A DNA stretch of 64,000 nucleotides, from the NCBI RefSeq assembly GCF_002259415.1, contig NZ_NPFY01000019.1:186001-250000 (forward strand), written 5' to 3'. Both the position numbers and the translations under genes were made by a program. This document shows positions 23,685 through 32,772 of this stretch, one piece after another; the first letter of the stretch is position 1; each line of letters starts with the position of its first letter. The notes beneath the pieces are model-generated. The model searched no databases. It saw only the letters and a list, made by a program, of their open reading frames with translations, and had not been told where the DNA came from. The stretch is from Rhodococcus sp. 14-2470-1b (lineage in GTDB: Bacteria; Actinomycetota; Actinomycetes; Mycobacteriales; Mycobacteriaceae).

Positions 23685-25849
23685 TGAGTGCGAGAGCCGT
23701 AGGCCTCGAGGTGCGCCACTTGCTCGGGATCGAGCGAGGGGCGCACCGTCGCGCGTGCGGTCGCCACGTCTGCTGCGGTGACGTCGGCTGCATCCATCGA
23801 CCGGCGCATGGCCGTCAGAGCGGCCTCGCGCAGGAGTGCCGCGCAGTCCGCCGCCGAGTATCCGTCCAGATCTTCGGCGAGAGCATCGAGATCGACGTCG
23901 TCGGCGAGAGGGACGGCTTTGCCTGTTGCACGCAAGATGTCCTTGCGTGCGTCGGCATCCGGAGGTGGCACGAACACGAGACGTTCCAGTCGGCCCGGAC
24001 GAAGAAGTGCCGGGTCGATCAGGTCCGGTCGGTTGGTTGCGCCGAGTACGACGACATCACGCAGAGGTTCGACGCCGTCGAGTTCGGTGAGCAACGCTGC
24101 GACGACGCGATCTCCGACGCCGGAGTCCGACGATTGTCCGCGCCTGGGTGCGAGCGCGTCGACCTCGTCGAGGAAGATCAACGACGGCGCTGAGTCTCGG
24201 GCGCGCTGAAACAGCTCTCGCACGGCCTTTTCCGAGGAACCGACCCACTTGTCCATCAGCTCGGCACCTTTGACGGCGTGCACGCTCAGCTGGCCGGAAC
24301 TGGCGAGAGCGCGAACCAGGAATGTCTTCCCGCATCCTGGTGGCCCGTAGAGAAGAACTCCGCGCGGAGGCTCGATTCCCAACCGCGAGAACGAGTCCGG
24401 ATGTCGAAGGGGCCACAGGACGGCCTCGGTGAGGGCCTGTTTGGTTTCCACCATGTCGCCGACATCGTCGAGCGTGATGCTGCCGATCGCCAATTCCTCG
24501 GAACCCGAGCGGGACAGCGGACGGATGACGTCGAGGGCGCCGAGCAGATCGCTCTGCAGGATCTTCGGATCCGACTTGTCGGCGCTGGCTCGCGATGCCG
24601 CGCGCAGAGCCGCCTCGCGCACCAGAGCGGCTAGATCTGCGACAACGAATCCTGGTGTACGCAGAGCGATGTCGCCGAGGATCAGACCCTCGGTAGGCGA
24701 CGCCCGCACCAGATGTTCCAGTAATGCAGTTCGGCCTGCGCCGTCGGGTAGCGAGAGCGTCAGTTCTCGATCGCACAGGTCCTGTGACCGAAGGCGTCCG
24801 TCGGTGCCCTCGGGGTGCGCGGTGGTGGCCACCAGCGCAATTCCGGGCGTGTCGACACCCCGTTTCAATTTCTCGAGCACCAGAGTCGACGCCGGTTCAG
24901 CGGCCGCGGGTAGCAGGGCGTCGATGTCGGTGACGAGCAGGACTCCGCCGGCGCCCAACCGCTCGAACGCGGACGCGACGGCGTCGACCCGCTCGGAAGC
25001 GTCGAGCGCACCGATCGACGGACCGTCCAGTTCGACGACCGGCCGCCCGGCGAGAACCGCACGAGCGAGCGTCGACTTTCCGACTCCCGCCGGACCGGTG
25101 ATCAGGACTCCGAGATGCGGCGACGCACCCAACGTGGCAAGCAACTCCGACTCGTCGAGTGCCAACCGAAGCCACTCGGTCAACTTGGACTGCTGGGCCG
25201 CCACCCCGACCAGCTCCTTGACCTCGACCGGCGCGGGGTCGGCTGCGGCGGGTGGTTGTCGGTTGCGGTCCGTCATGGGTGTCCGCACTCCGTTGCCCCA
25301 GCTCACCGCCGAGTTGGGTTGCACGCTGACCGGCCCACCGCTCGGATCGGTGGCCGAGACCGTCAACAGCTCGCTGGTCCACGCAACCCCGAACGAACGT
25401 GACAACGCCTGCGTCGCAGCACTCGTACTGGTACCGGGACCGAGATCCCGTGGCAGCAGCGAGACGGTGTCGCCCGCCGTCAGCACCTTGCCGAGAAGCG
25501 CCTTACGCAGCGTGGCGTCGGGAATGGATCCGACGGCCAGCGTCGAACCGGACAGCGTCACCGTCCTGGCCCCGTAGACGGTGACGGGCGCGACGGCGAT
25601 GGAGCCGTCCTCCTTGATCCCCGCGTTGGACAACGTGACGTCGTCGAGCAGTGCTGTGCCCTGCGGGGTGCCGTCGGGTGCCGTGCCCGCGACAGCCGAG
25701 GTCCGGCGCGCGCCGATCAGTGCAACGGCGTCCCATTCGCGAATCCCCAGGGCCGCCAACACCTCCGGGTGAAGTCGTACGACTCCTCGGCGCGCATCCG
25801 CAGCCGACGTGTTGAGCCGAGCGGTCAGCACCAACTCCGGTGCAGTCAT
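23681..25849 (-). CDS. CDC48/p97-like double AAA ATPase
   Basis: 722 residues: an N-terminal double-psi barrel-like region (about 1-170), then two AAA modules. D1 has Walker A GPAGVGKST (252-260), but its Walker B reads LLVTDIDAL, with Ile where the catalytic Glu should be, so D1 may bind but not hydrolyse ATP. D2 is complete: GPPGCGKTF (502-510), LIFLDEVDAL (557-566), sensor ATNRPDLIDPALLRPGR. Presumed unfoldase or membrane-protein remodeller. It is downstream of pssA and psd in the same order as Rv0435c-Rv0437c. Confidence 0.9.
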   Translation of the reverse strand: MTAPELVLTARLNTSAADARRGVVRLHPEVLAALGIREWDAVALIGARRTSAVAGTAPDGTPQGTALLDDVTLSNAGIKEDGSIAVAPVTVYGARTVTLSGSTLAVGSIPDATLRKALLGKVLTAGDTVSLLPRDLGPGTSTSAATQALSRSFGVAWTSELLTVSATDPSGGPVSVQPNSAVSWGNGVRTPMTDRNRQPPAAADPAPVEVKELVGVAAQQSKLTEWLRLALDESELLATLGASPHLGVLITGPAGVGKSTLARAVLAGRPVVELDGPSIGALDASERVDAVASAFERLGAGGVLLVTDIDALLPAAAEPASTLVLEKLKRGVDTPGIALVATTAHPEGTDGRLRSQDLCDRELTLSLPDGAGRTALLEHLVRASPTEGLILGDIALRTPGFVVADLAALVREAALRAASRASADKSDPKILQSDLLGALDVIRPLSRSGSEELAIGSITLDDVGDMVETKQALTEAVLWPLRHPDSFSRLGIEPPRGVLLYGPPGCGKTFLVRALASSGQLSVHAVKGAELMDKWVGSSEKAVRELFQRARDSAPSLIFLDEVDALAPRRGQSSDSGVGDRVVAALLTELDGVEPLRDVVVLGATNRPDLIDPALLRPGRLERLVFVPPPDADARKDILRATGKAVPLADDVDLDALAEDLDGYSAADCAALLREAALTAMRRSMDAADVTAADVATARATVRPSLDPEQVAHLEAYGSRTH

Positions 25850-25862
25850 AGTGAATTCTCGC

Positions 25863-26723
25863 TCATCGGGGGCTCTTCGGGCGACGGAGACCGAGCCTGG
25901 CTGCGGACCTACGGTTGTTGCCCGGAGCCCGGCGGATGGCCCGGCGCTCCGCTCTACGCTCTGCAGGCTTGGCGTCCCAGGTGTACGGGCGCGCGGCGAC
26001 CCAGCGCTGCGACCGAACGGCGAACGGAATGTGCGCCAGGTACATCGCGACGAGAACCATCAGCAGAACCAGCGGATACGTGATCAACGCGGCAGCGGCC
26101 AGCGCTACCAGAATCAGAAGCGCCGCCGCCATCCGCGGCGGTACCGAGACCGTTTTGAGAGCGAGAGTCGGGATGCGACTGACGGCGAGGCCTGCGGTGA
26201 ACACAGTCCAGCCGACGACGACGTAGAAGGACGACCACCAGCCGTCACCCCATTCCTGGAACGCCGCGATCGGGGCCAGCACGATCAGCGCACCGGCGGG
26301 CGCAGGAACGCCGGTGAAGAATTCACTCGCGTAACCGGGAGAGTCGTCCTCGTCGAGAAGTGTGTTGAACCGTGCCAGACGCAGCACCATCGCTACCGCG
26401 TACACCAACGCGATGATCCATCCGCTGCTCGAGCCCTCCAGTAGCGTCACGTACAGCACGAGAGCCGGTGCCACGCCGAAGGAGATGGCGTCGGCGAGGG
26501 AATCGAGTTCGGCACCGATGCGGCTGGTGGCGTCGAGCAATCGGGCGATTCGGCCGTCGAGTGCGTCGAGAATCGCGGCCGCGCCGATCATCGCGAGCGA
26601 GGTTCCCAACTCGCCGTCCAGGGCGAACTTGACCGCGGACAAACCGGCGCACAATGCCAGAATGGTGACGACGGACGGCAGCAATCGGACGGCTGCGGTC
26701 GGGCGGGCGCGTCTGGTGATCAT
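25863..26723 (-). CDS. pssA: CDP-diacylglycerol-serine O-phosphatidyltransferase
   Basis: Makes phosphatidylserine from CDP-diacylglycerol and serine in the membrane. 286 residues, about eight hydrophobic segments, with the CDP-alcohol phosphotransferase motif DALDGRIARLLDATSRIGAELDSLAD (D-G-x2-A-R-x8-G-x3-D-x3-D) near residues 52-78. The C-terminal 50 residues are basic (RRAERRAIRRAPGNN). It lies six bases after psd, whose enzyme uses its product, and 13 bases before the AAA ATPase gene. Confidence 0.94.
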   Translation of the reverse strand: MITRRARPTAAVRLLPSVVTILALCAGLSAVKFALDGELGTSLAMIGAAAILDALDGRIARLLDATSRIGAELDSLADAISFGVAPALVLYVTLLEGSSSGWIIALVYAVAMVLRLARFNTLLDEDDSPGYASEFFTGVPAPAGALIVLAPIAAFQEWGDGWWSSFYVVVGWTVFTAGLAVSRIPTLALKTVSVPPRMAAALLILVALAAAALITYPLVLLMVLVAMYLAHIPFAVRSQRWVAARPYTWDAKPAERRAERRAIRRAPGNNRRSAARLGLRRPKSPR

Positions 26724-26729
26724 CGCCGG

Positions 26730-27446
26730 CTATCGGGGAAGCTCGCCGAGCACCGTCTCGGCTCCGACTGCCCGCTGACCCGGCTCGACCAGCAGTGTCG
26801 AACCGGACGGAAAGTACGTGTCCACCCGGGAGCCGAATCGGATGAGGCCGTAGGTGTCGCCGATGGTCAAGGTATCGCCGACCTTTGCGTTGTTGACGAT
26901 GCGTCGAGCGATCAACCCGGCGATCTGGACAATCCCGAGGTCGTGTCCCGACGGGGTGCGGATGTGCATGCTGTTGCGTTCGTTGACCTCGCTGGCCTCG
27001 GCCAGATCCGCGGACTTGAACTGGCCCTTGCGGTGCACGACCTCCACGACCTCACCTGCGACGGGCACGCGTTGCACGTGTACGTCCAGGACCGAGAGAA
27101 AGATGCTGACGCGGGGAACGGCCTCGGTTCCGAGATCGAGCTCGGCGGGCGGTACCGCGGTGTCGACGAGCGTGATCAGCCCGTCCGCAGGTGCGACGAC
27201 GACGCCCTGGCGGTTCGGTGGAACGCGGCTCGGGTGGCGGAAGAACGTGGCGCACGCGCCTGCTGCAGTCAGACCGGCGCGGCGGATCCACTTGTTCCGA
27301 CGGCCGAGCGCAGCGACCGCCAGCGGCCCGGCGACGAAGGGAAGGCCTGCTGGATGCAGCGGCGGAACGGTGTTTTTCACCAGCTCGGCGACATGCGCTA
27401 TGCCACTGCTGGGTGGTTGACCGATCGGGGCTGGACGGCGGGCCAC
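26730..27446 (-). CDS. psd: Phosphatidylserine decarboxylase proenzyme
   Basis: Converts phosphatidylserine to phosphatidylethanolamine. 238 residues from GTG 27446, which has AAGGAG four bases upstream (27451-27456). The frame is open to 27491, but that part falls in a terminator hairpin. Landmarks: [42 protein letters not shown] and the C-terminal RFGSRVD. The Gly-Ser bond of that last motif is the autocleavage site that makes the pyruvoyl cofactor. First gene of psd-pssA-ATPase. Confidence 0.93.
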   Translation of the reverse strand: MARRPAPIGQPPSSGIAHVAELVKNTVPPLHPAGLPFVAGPLAVAALGRRNKWIRRAGLTAAGACATFFRHPSRVPPNRQGVVVAPADGLITLVDTAVPPAELDLGTEAVPRVSIFLSVLDVHVQRVPVAGEVVEVVHRKGQFKSADLAEASEVNERNSMHIRTPSGHDLGIVQIAGLIARRIVNNAKVGDTLTIGDTYGLIRFGSRVDTYFPSGSTLLVEPGQRAVGAETVLGELPR

Positions 27447-27490
27447 TTCGCTCCTTAGAACATCTCTGGGGGCAGTGCCTGAAACGGACA

Positions 27491-27529
27491 CTGCCGGGGC
27501 TTCACACAGTACGTGAGAAGCCCCGGCAG
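27491..27529 (-). terminator. Hairpin between the GlsB-family gene and psd
   Basis: CTGCCGGGGCTTC and GAAGCCCCGGCAG form a perfect 13-base stem with a 13-base loop, just after the minus-strand GlsB-family gene and just before psd. There is no long T-run on either strand, so it may be an L-shaped terminator or an attenuating structure in the psd leader. Confidence 0.6.
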
Positions 27530-27549
27530 CCGGGAACGAGCAGTGACCG

Positions 27550-27822
27550 TCAGGCCCTCGAGCGACCCGTCACAGCCTTGACGATGAACAGCAGGATCAC
27601 TGCGCCCAACAGGCAGGTGAGGAAGCTGAAGATGAGGCCGCCGCCCTCGACATCGACTCCGAAGACGCTGAGCAACCAGCCTCCGAGGAAACCTCCGATG
27701 ATGCCGACGACGATGTTCAAGATGATGCCCATCGATGCGTCCGTCTTCATGATCTTGCTACCGATCCATCCGGCCAAGCCGCCGATGACGATCCAACCGA
27801 TGAAACCGAGTGCGGGTGTCAT
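27550..27822 (-). CDS. GlsB/YeaQ/YmgE family stress-associated membrane protein
   Basis: 90 residues, three or four hydrophobic segments rich in Gly ([54 protein letters not shown]). This matches the transglycosylase-associated/YeaQ family, small inner-membrane proteins induced by stress. ATG 27822 follows a GGGG-type ribosome-binding site; the longer open frame upstream is polar and not conserved. A terminator-like hairpin follows. Confidence 0.88.
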   Translation of the reverse strand: MTPALGFIGWIVIGGLAGWIGSKIMKTDASMGIILNIVVGIIGGFLGGWLLSVFGVDVEGGGLIFSFLTCLLGAVILLFIVKAVTGRSRA

Positions 27823-27889
27823 GTCATGCCCCTTTTGTTTGTTGCCGTTTGACAACTGGGGCTGCCCAGAAACTTCACTCGTCAAACAT

Positions 27890-28348
27890 TTACCGCGTGC
27901 GTTCGCTTTCCGACTTGATGCGCTGCAGGGTCTTGTTCATTCCGTCGACGAGTTCCACGTCGAACTGTTCGATGCCCCCGAGGACGTTCTTGACGAGGAA
28001 GCCCGATACGGCGCTCGTGCCCGTCGGTGCCTCGCGCTTCTCCACGACCGTGGTTCCCGTTTCCGAGGGGGTGAGGGTGTAGGACCAGATCGTCTTGTTC
28101 TCCACGATGCGGAACGCGATGGCCTTGTTCGGCTCGAATTCGACGACCTTTGCCGTGGTCGGCCAGATCAGCAGGCCCTTCCGGTTGATGTTCAGCGTCG
28201 TCGTGCCCTTGCGAACATCGCCACCGAAGACCTTCATCTTCTTGCACTGGGGACTCCACTCACCCATGCGCTTCAGATCCGAGACGACCTTCCACACCTG
28301 CTCGGGACTGGCGTCGACGTCGATGCTGGCTTCGAGGGTCTTGCTCAC
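27890..28348 (-). CDS. SRPBCC family protein (polyketide cyclase/START-like)
   Basis: 152 residues, one SRPBCC domain: LEASIDVDASPEQVWKVVSDLKRMGEWSPQCKKMK at the start, KGTTTLNINRKGLLIWPTTAKVVEFEPNKAIAFRI in the middle and a long C-terminal helix (VKNVLGGIEQFDVELVDGMNKTLQRIK). The hydrophobic pocket should hold a lipid or aromatic ligand; no catalytic residues can be assigned. It stands alone, 67 bases before the GlsB-family gene. Confidence 0.86.
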   Translation of the reverse strand: MSKTLEASIDVDASPEQVWKVVSDLKRMGEWSPQCKKMKVFGGDVRKGTTTLNINRKGLLIWPTTAKVVEFEPNKAIAFRIVENKTIWSYTLTPSETGTTVVEKREAPTGTSAVSGFLVKNVLGGIEQFDVELVDGMNKTLQRIKSESERTR

Positions 28349-28387
28349 GTGTTCCTCCGTAGATGCAACTGTCGGTTACAGACAAAC

Positions 28388-28873
28388 CTAGCCGACCGGC
28401 CGTGCGTGGCGTAGCACTTCCGCTCGTTCGGGCGGGAATCCCCGACAGTAACCGAGCACGTGGAACATCACGTCCGCCCGAGCATCTCCAGGTAGTGGGG
28501 GGTTGTTCATGATGCCGAGGACGTTGCCGAAGGGATCGACCACGGATGCAGTGTTGAAGCCTTCGCCGCGGGCTCGGATCTCGTCGTGCAGTGTTGCGCC
28601 TGCGGCGAGAAGCTTCTCGAGTGATCCGGCGAGGTCGTCGACGTGCCAGAAGGTGATGGATTCGGACCTCGACGTTCCCGGGATCGCGTACGTGCGGTCG
28701 ACGATGCCCAGCTCGTGCTGGAAGTCGCCTACTCGGAACTCGATGTATCCCGGTGTTCCGTCCGGGTTGTCGCGGCGAAAGTACGGAGCGATTCCGAGAA
28801 TGTCGGTGTACCAGTCGCCGGCTGCGGCGACGTCGTCTGCATAGAAGCTGATGTTGCTGAGTCCTCTGAGCAT
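28388..28873 (-). CDS. VOC family protein
   Basis: 161 residues from ATG 28873 with AAGGAGAAC upstream. Single VOC domain: LSNISFYADDVAAAGDWYTDILGIAPYF, GYIEFRVGDFQHELGIVDR, ITFWHVDDLAGSLEKLLAAGATLHDE, ASVVDPFGNVLGIMNNP. Plausible metal positions are His and Glu. It is divergent from a WYL-domain regulator with a perfect palindrome between them, so it is probably that regulator's target. Confidence 0.84.
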   Translation of the reverse strand: MLRGLSNISFYADDVAAAGDWYTDILGIAPYFRRDNPDGTPGYIEFRVGDFQHELGIVDRTYAIPGTSRSESITFWHVDDLAGSLEKLLAAGATLHDEIRARGEGFNTASVVDPFGNVLGIMNNPPLPGDARADVMFHVLGYCRGFPPERAEVLRHARPVG

Positions 28874-28915
28874 TGCGTTCTCCTTTTGCGGTGGTGTGGA
28901 AACGACTATCCACGA

Positions 28916-28942
28916 CAAAGTGCTCATCTTCTGAGCACTTTG
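28916..28942. promoter_or_regulatory. 27-base perfect inverted repeat between VOC and WYL genes
   Basis: CAAAGTGCTCA-TCTTC-TGAGCACTTTG has perfect 11-base arms and a 5-base centre. It sits in the 86-base divergent region, 43 bases from the VOC ATG and 18 from the regulator ATG. This is a strong candidate for the operator of the WYL regulator, controlling both directions. Confidence 0.72.
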
Positions 28943-28959
28943 GAAGGGATACTTCGGGC

Positions 28960-29901
28960 ATGCGCGCAGACCGGCTGGTTGCAACACTTCTTCTGATGCA
29001 GACCCGCGGGCGGATCACCGCAGCCGAGGTCGCCGAGGAACTGGAGGTGTCGGCCTCGACTGCGCGCCGGGACCTGGAATCGCTGTCGTCCGCCGGAATC
29101 CCCGTCTACCCACAACCGGGTCGCAACGGCGGATGGCAACTGATCGGTGGCGCGCGAACGGACTTGACCGGACTCAGTTCCACGGAAGCGCAGGCTTTGT
29201 TCACGTTGGTCGGTCCGGGCGCCGCGTTGTCGCCGGACGCCAAGGCCGCGGTGCGCAAGCTGGTGAAGGCGTTACCCGAACCCTTCCGGGTCGACGCGCA
29301 AGCCGCGGCCGATGCGACGACGATCGATCCCGCCAGGTGGGGGCAGGAGTTGTCCGCAGGCTCGGAGCATGTCGGACTGCTGCAGCGCGCGGTGGTTCGG
29401 CGAGTGAACGTGACGTTCGGTTACAAGACGTTCGGTCACACCGGGCCCGGGCACCGCGAGGTCGGTCCACTCGGGCTGGTGGACAAGAACGGGCACTGGT
29501 ATCTGATCGCCTCGACGGCTCACGGCCTGCGCACGTTTCGCCTCGACCGGATGTCCGAGGTCGCGCTCACCGACTCGGTGTTCTCGCGTCCGGCGGATTT
29601 CGATCTCGCCGACGCGTGGGCGTCCGTCGTCGAGACGGTGGAAGACCGGCAGCGCGCGACGTCGGCCGTCGTCGAGATCCCGGAGAAGTTGCTGTCGGTG
29701 CTGCAGGCGCAGTTCGGCAAGCACTGCGTGGTGCAGCACGTCGTCGACGGACGGCTGAGGGCGACGGTGTCCGCGCCCGCGCCGGTGATGATCGCGCAGC
29801 ATGTCGCGGGCTGGGGTGCCGAGCTCGAGGTCGTCGAATCCGATTCGGTGCGAGCCGAGCTCGCTCGAATCGGATCCGAGCTCACGTCCCTCTACGGGTA
29901 A
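28960..29901 (+). CDS. HTH-WYL domain transcriptional regulator
   Basis: 313 residues from ATG 28960. N-terminal winged helix of the HTH_11/DeoR kind (RLVATLLLMQTRGRITAAEVAEELEVSASTARRDLESLSSAGIPVYPQPGRNGGW), then a WYL sensor domain (about 130-210: VTFGYKTFGHT, VGPLGLVDKNGHWYLIAS) and a C-terminal extension WCX. WYL domains bind nucleotides or small ligands. The frame is open upstream to 28873 but that part overlaps the palindrome. Likely autoregulator and regulator of the divergent VOC gene. Confidence 0.9.
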   Translation: MRADRLVATLLLMQTRGRITAAEVAEELEVSASTARRDLESLSSAGIPVYPQPGRNGGWQLIGGARTDLTGLSSTEAQALFTLVGPGAALSPDAKAAVRKLVKALPEPFRVDAQAAADATTIDPARWGQELSAGSEHVGLLQRAVVRRVNVTFGYKTFGHTGPGHREVGPLGLVDKNGHWYLIASTAHGLRTFRLDRMSEVALTDSVFSRPADFDLADAWASVVETVEDRQRATSAVVEIPEKLLSVLQAQFGKHCVVQHVVDGRLRATVSAPAPVMIAQHVAGWGAELEVVESDSVRAELARIGSELTSLYG

Positions 29902-29906
29902 CTGTC

Positions 29907-30698
29907 TTACATGCGTGCGTGACGAGCGAGGACGAAGGCGTACAGGCCGTAGAGCGCGATGCCGACACCGGCGAGGACGAGCAGCACCTGGCCGAACGGT
30001 TGTTCACCGAGCGTCTTGACGGCTCCGTCGATGCCGGTGGCCTTGCTGGGGTCGGAGGTGAACACCGCGACGACGACCAGCGCGCCTGCGCCGATCAACG
30101 CGGCACCCTTGGCTGCGTAACCGGCGATGCCGAGGTATTCGACGCCTTTGCTCTGGTTGCCCTCGAGGTCGTCGAGGAAGTTCTTCGATACGCCTTTGTA
30201 GACGTGGTAGCCGCCGACGCCGATCACGACGAGTCCGACGACGATCAGCACGACCTTGCCGAATCCGTTCTCCATCAACCGTGCGGTCATGCCTGCGTTC
30301 TGCTGGCCGCTCGATTCGCCGGATCCTCTGGCGAAGCCGAATGTCGACCAGGCGAATGCAAGATAGACGACGGCGAGTGCGCCGGCCTTGAGCCGGTCCA
30401 TCGCGCTGCCCTCGTCCTGGTCCGACTTCTTTCCGACGATCGCTTCCATGACTCGCCACAGTGCGAGTGCGAGGAATGCGACGACGGCAATCCACAAGGC
30501 GATGGCGCCTCCGGGTTTGCTGCCCAGCTCGGCGAGGGCACCGGATTGGTCGGCGTTGCCGCCCTGTCCGAAGGCGAGTCGAATGGCGATGTAGCCGATG
30601 AGGATGTGCAGCAGCCCGCTGACGAAGTGGCCGGCTCGGGCTGCTCGTTCGAACCACGTGTTGTTCTGGACCGTTTCCGCGGCGCCTGTTGCGCTCAT
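29907..30698 (-). CDS. DUF1206 membrane protein
   Basis: 263 residues built of three internal DUF1206 repeats, each a pair of membrane helices: WFERAARAGHFVSGLLHILIGYIAIRLAF (about 16-44), LMENGFGKVVLIVVGLVVIGVGGYHVYKG (about 140-168), YAAKGAALIGAGALVVVAVF (about 195-215). The repeats include the recurrent GYxxKG-type motif. Function unknown, widespread in actinobacteria. ATG 30698 follows GGGGGCACGA. It converges with the WYL regulator, five bases apart. Confidence 0.86.
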   Translation of the reverse strand: MSATGAAETVQNNTWFERAARAGHFVSGLLHILIGYIAIRLAFGQGGNADQSGALAELGSKPGGAIALWIAVVAFLALALWRVMEAIVGKKSDQDEGSAMDRLKAGALAVVYLAFAWSTFGFARGSGESSGQQNAGMTARLMENGFGKVVLIVVGLVVIGVGGYHVYKGVSKNFLDDLEGNQSKGVEYLGIAGYAAKGAALIGAGALVVVAVFTSDPSKATGIDGAVKTLGEQPFGQVLLVLAGVGIALYGLYAFVLARHARM

Positions 30699-30881
30699 TT
30701 CGTGCCCCCGACTTGTCGATTGGTAATCCACCTCTTTACCCGGCTGTGAACCCGACGAAACGCACCTACGTCGAAACTTCTTCAGCGCGCCTCACCCGCG
30801 AACGGTAACGAGAGGCGAACACTGGGCGATGCAACGAACGAGGAATCAGGCCAAAACGAATTTTGTTCGGAGTGATCGATC

Positions 30882-31037
30882 GTGAACCTTCATTCGATCT
30901 TGCGTCGTCCAGGCTCGGGCGTGCCGCTGCTCGAATCGGCGCGGATGAGCGGAAGTCCAAGGAAGTGGCCGAGCGAAAAGCTCGAGCGCTTGTTGACCGC
31001 CCAGGAAATCGACCTCATTCGGCGCGGGCAGGTCTGA
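30882..31037 (+). CDS. Possible small protein of 51 residues
   Basis: A GTG-started frame in the 418-base gap between the DUF1206 gene and the receiver-oxidoreductase gene, with GGAG nine bases upstream. The product is basic (MNLHSILRRPGSGVPLLESA at the start) and ends in a helix-like EKLERLLTAQEIDLIRRGQV. Composition and codon wobble look coding. No family recognised. It ends 79 bases before the redox-signalling cassette, on the same strand. The rest of the gap (30699-30881 and 31038-31116) shows no other gene. Confidence 0.4.
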   Translation: MNLHSILRRPGSGVPLLESARMSGSPRKWPSEKLERLLTAQEIDLIRRGQV

Positions 31038-31116
31038 CACCCCCTGCTGGCACCAAGGCGCGGTGACGCCCGGCGCGGCATACTTGTCCTCGAGTAGCTG
31101 CCCGACCGGGAGGGTC

Positions 31117-32772
31117 ATGAAGCCTGCAATTCTCAGCGTCGACGACGATCCGGGTGTATCCCGATCCGTCGCACGCGATCTTCGTCGCCACTACGGCGAG
31201 AACTACCGCATCATCCGCGCCGAGTCCGGTGCTCAGGCTCTCGATGCGCTGAAGGAACTGAAACTGCGCGGCCGGCCTGTCGCGATCCTGCTGGCCGACT
31301 ATCGAATGCCGCAGATGAACGGCATGGAATTTCTCGAGCAGGCGATGGACCTGTATCCGTCGGCTCGTCGAGTCCTGCTGACCGCGTACGCCGACACCGA
31401 CGCGGCCATCGACGCCATCAACGTCATCGACCTCGACTACTACCTCCTCAAGCCGTGGGATCCGCCGGAGGAGAAGCTCTACCCGGTGCTCGACGCGCAG
31501 CTGGAGGCGTGGGCGTCGAGTGATCATCGGCCGGTGGAGGAAACCCGGGTCATCGGTCACCGTTGGTCCGCGCGGTCGTCGGAGGTCCGCGAATTCCTGG
31601 CCCGTAATCAGCTGCCGTATCGCTGGTACATGGCCGACGATCCCGAGGGAGTGCGGCTACTGACGTCGGCGGGTGTCGACGACACGGTGTGCCCGGTGAT
31701 CGTGACCGCGGATGGCACAGCATTGTGTGCGCCGTCCGATTCGGAACTCGGCAGCCATCTCGGTCTGACGACGACACCGTCCGGTGAGTTCTACGATCTG
31801 GTTGTCATCGGTGGTGGCCCGGCGGGTCTCGGTGCGGCGTTGTACGGCGCGTCGGAAGGACTGCGCACGACACTCATCGAGCGCACCGCGACGGGTGGGC
31901 AGGCAGGCCAGAGTTCCCGCATCGAGAACTACCTGGGATTCCCCGACGGTGTGTCCGGCGCTCAGTTGGCCGAGCGTGCGCGCCGGCAAGCGTTGAAGTT
32001 CGGCGCTGAGGTGGTGACGACGCAGGACGTCGTCGGTCTCGAGGCCAACGGTTCGGCCAGGACGATCCGGTTCGCGGACGGTCGGAGCATCGACGCTCAG
32101 ACCGTGATTCTGTCGACGGGGGTGGCGTACCGGCAGTTGGCGACGCCGGGCATCGAGAAGTTCACCGGCCGCGGAGTGTTCTACGGATCGGCGATGACGG
32201 AGGCCGCGCGCTGCGCGGAGCAGGACGTCTACATCGTCGGCGGCGCCAACTCGGCCGGTCAGGCAGCGGTGTACCTGGCCCGCGGAGCGAAGTCGGTGAC
32301 GATTCTGATCCGTGCGCAGTCGCTCGAAGCATCGATGTCGTACTACCTGATCAAGCAGATCGAGGATCATCCGCGGATCACGGTGCGGACGTGCACCGAG
32401 GTCGTGGGCGTCGGCGGCGACGATCACCTGGAGTCCATCACCCTGCACAACCGTGCGACCGGCACCGACGAGACGGTTCCCGGGCAGTACCTGTTCCTGT
32501 TCATCGGTGCGGCTCCTCGGACGGAGTGGCTCGACGGTGTCGTGGTGCGCGACGAGCACGGCTTCGTCGTCACGGGACCCGATCTGGTGGTCGACGGCAA
32601 TGGCCCGACGGGATGGGATCGCGACAGGTTGCCGCACCATCTCGAGACCAGTGTTCCCGGCGTGTTCGCGGCCGGTGACGTGCGATCCGACTCGGCGAAA
32701 CGCGTCGCGTCGGCTGTGGGAGAGGGAGCGATGGCCGTGATGCTGGTGCACAGATACCTGGCGAACCCATGA
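31117..32772 (+). CDS. Fused response regulator / thioredoxin-reductase-like flavoprotein
   Basis: 551 residues in three parts. Receiver domain (1-125): acidic pocket Asp9-Asp11, phosphoacceptor Asp61 (LLADYRMPQMNG), Thr89 and Lys112 all intact. Linker domain (about 140-220): glutaredoxin-like fold, with SARSSEVREF where a CxxC would be. Oxidoreductase (about 225-551): FAD motif VVIGGGPAGLGAALYGASEG, NADPH motif VYIVGGANSAGQAAVY (371-386) and the terminal VFAAGDVRSD (517-526). The redox CxxC of thioredoxin reductase is missing (VFYGSAMTEAARC), so electrons must leave otherwise. ATG 31117. It overlaps the kinase gene by four bases. Confidence 0.9.
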   Translation: MKPAILSVDDDPGVSRSVARDLRRHYGENYRIIRAESGAQALDALKELKLRGRPVAILLADYRMPQMNGMEFLEQAMDLYPSARRVLLTAYADTDAAIDAINVIDLDYYLLKPWDPPEEKLYPVLDAQLEAWASSDHRPVEETRVIGHRWSARSSEVREFLARNQLPYRWYMADDPEGVRLLTSAGVDDTVCPVIVTADGTALCAPSDSELGSHLGLTTTPSGEFYDLVVIGGGPAGLGAALYGASEGLRTTLIERTATGGQAGQSSRIENYLGFPDGVSGAQLAERARRQALKFGAEVVTTQDVVGLEANGSARTIRFADGRSIDAQTVILSTGVAYRQLATPGIEKFTGRGVFYGSAMTEAARCAEQDVYIVGGANSAGQAAVYLARGAKSVTILIRAQSLEASMSYYLIKQIEDHPRITVRTCTEVVGVGGDDHLESITLHNRATGTDETVPGQYLFLFIGAAPRTEWLDGVVVRDEHGFVVTGPDLVVDGNGPTGWDRDRLPHHLETSVPGVFAAGDVRSDSAKRVASAVGEGAMAVMLVHRYLANP

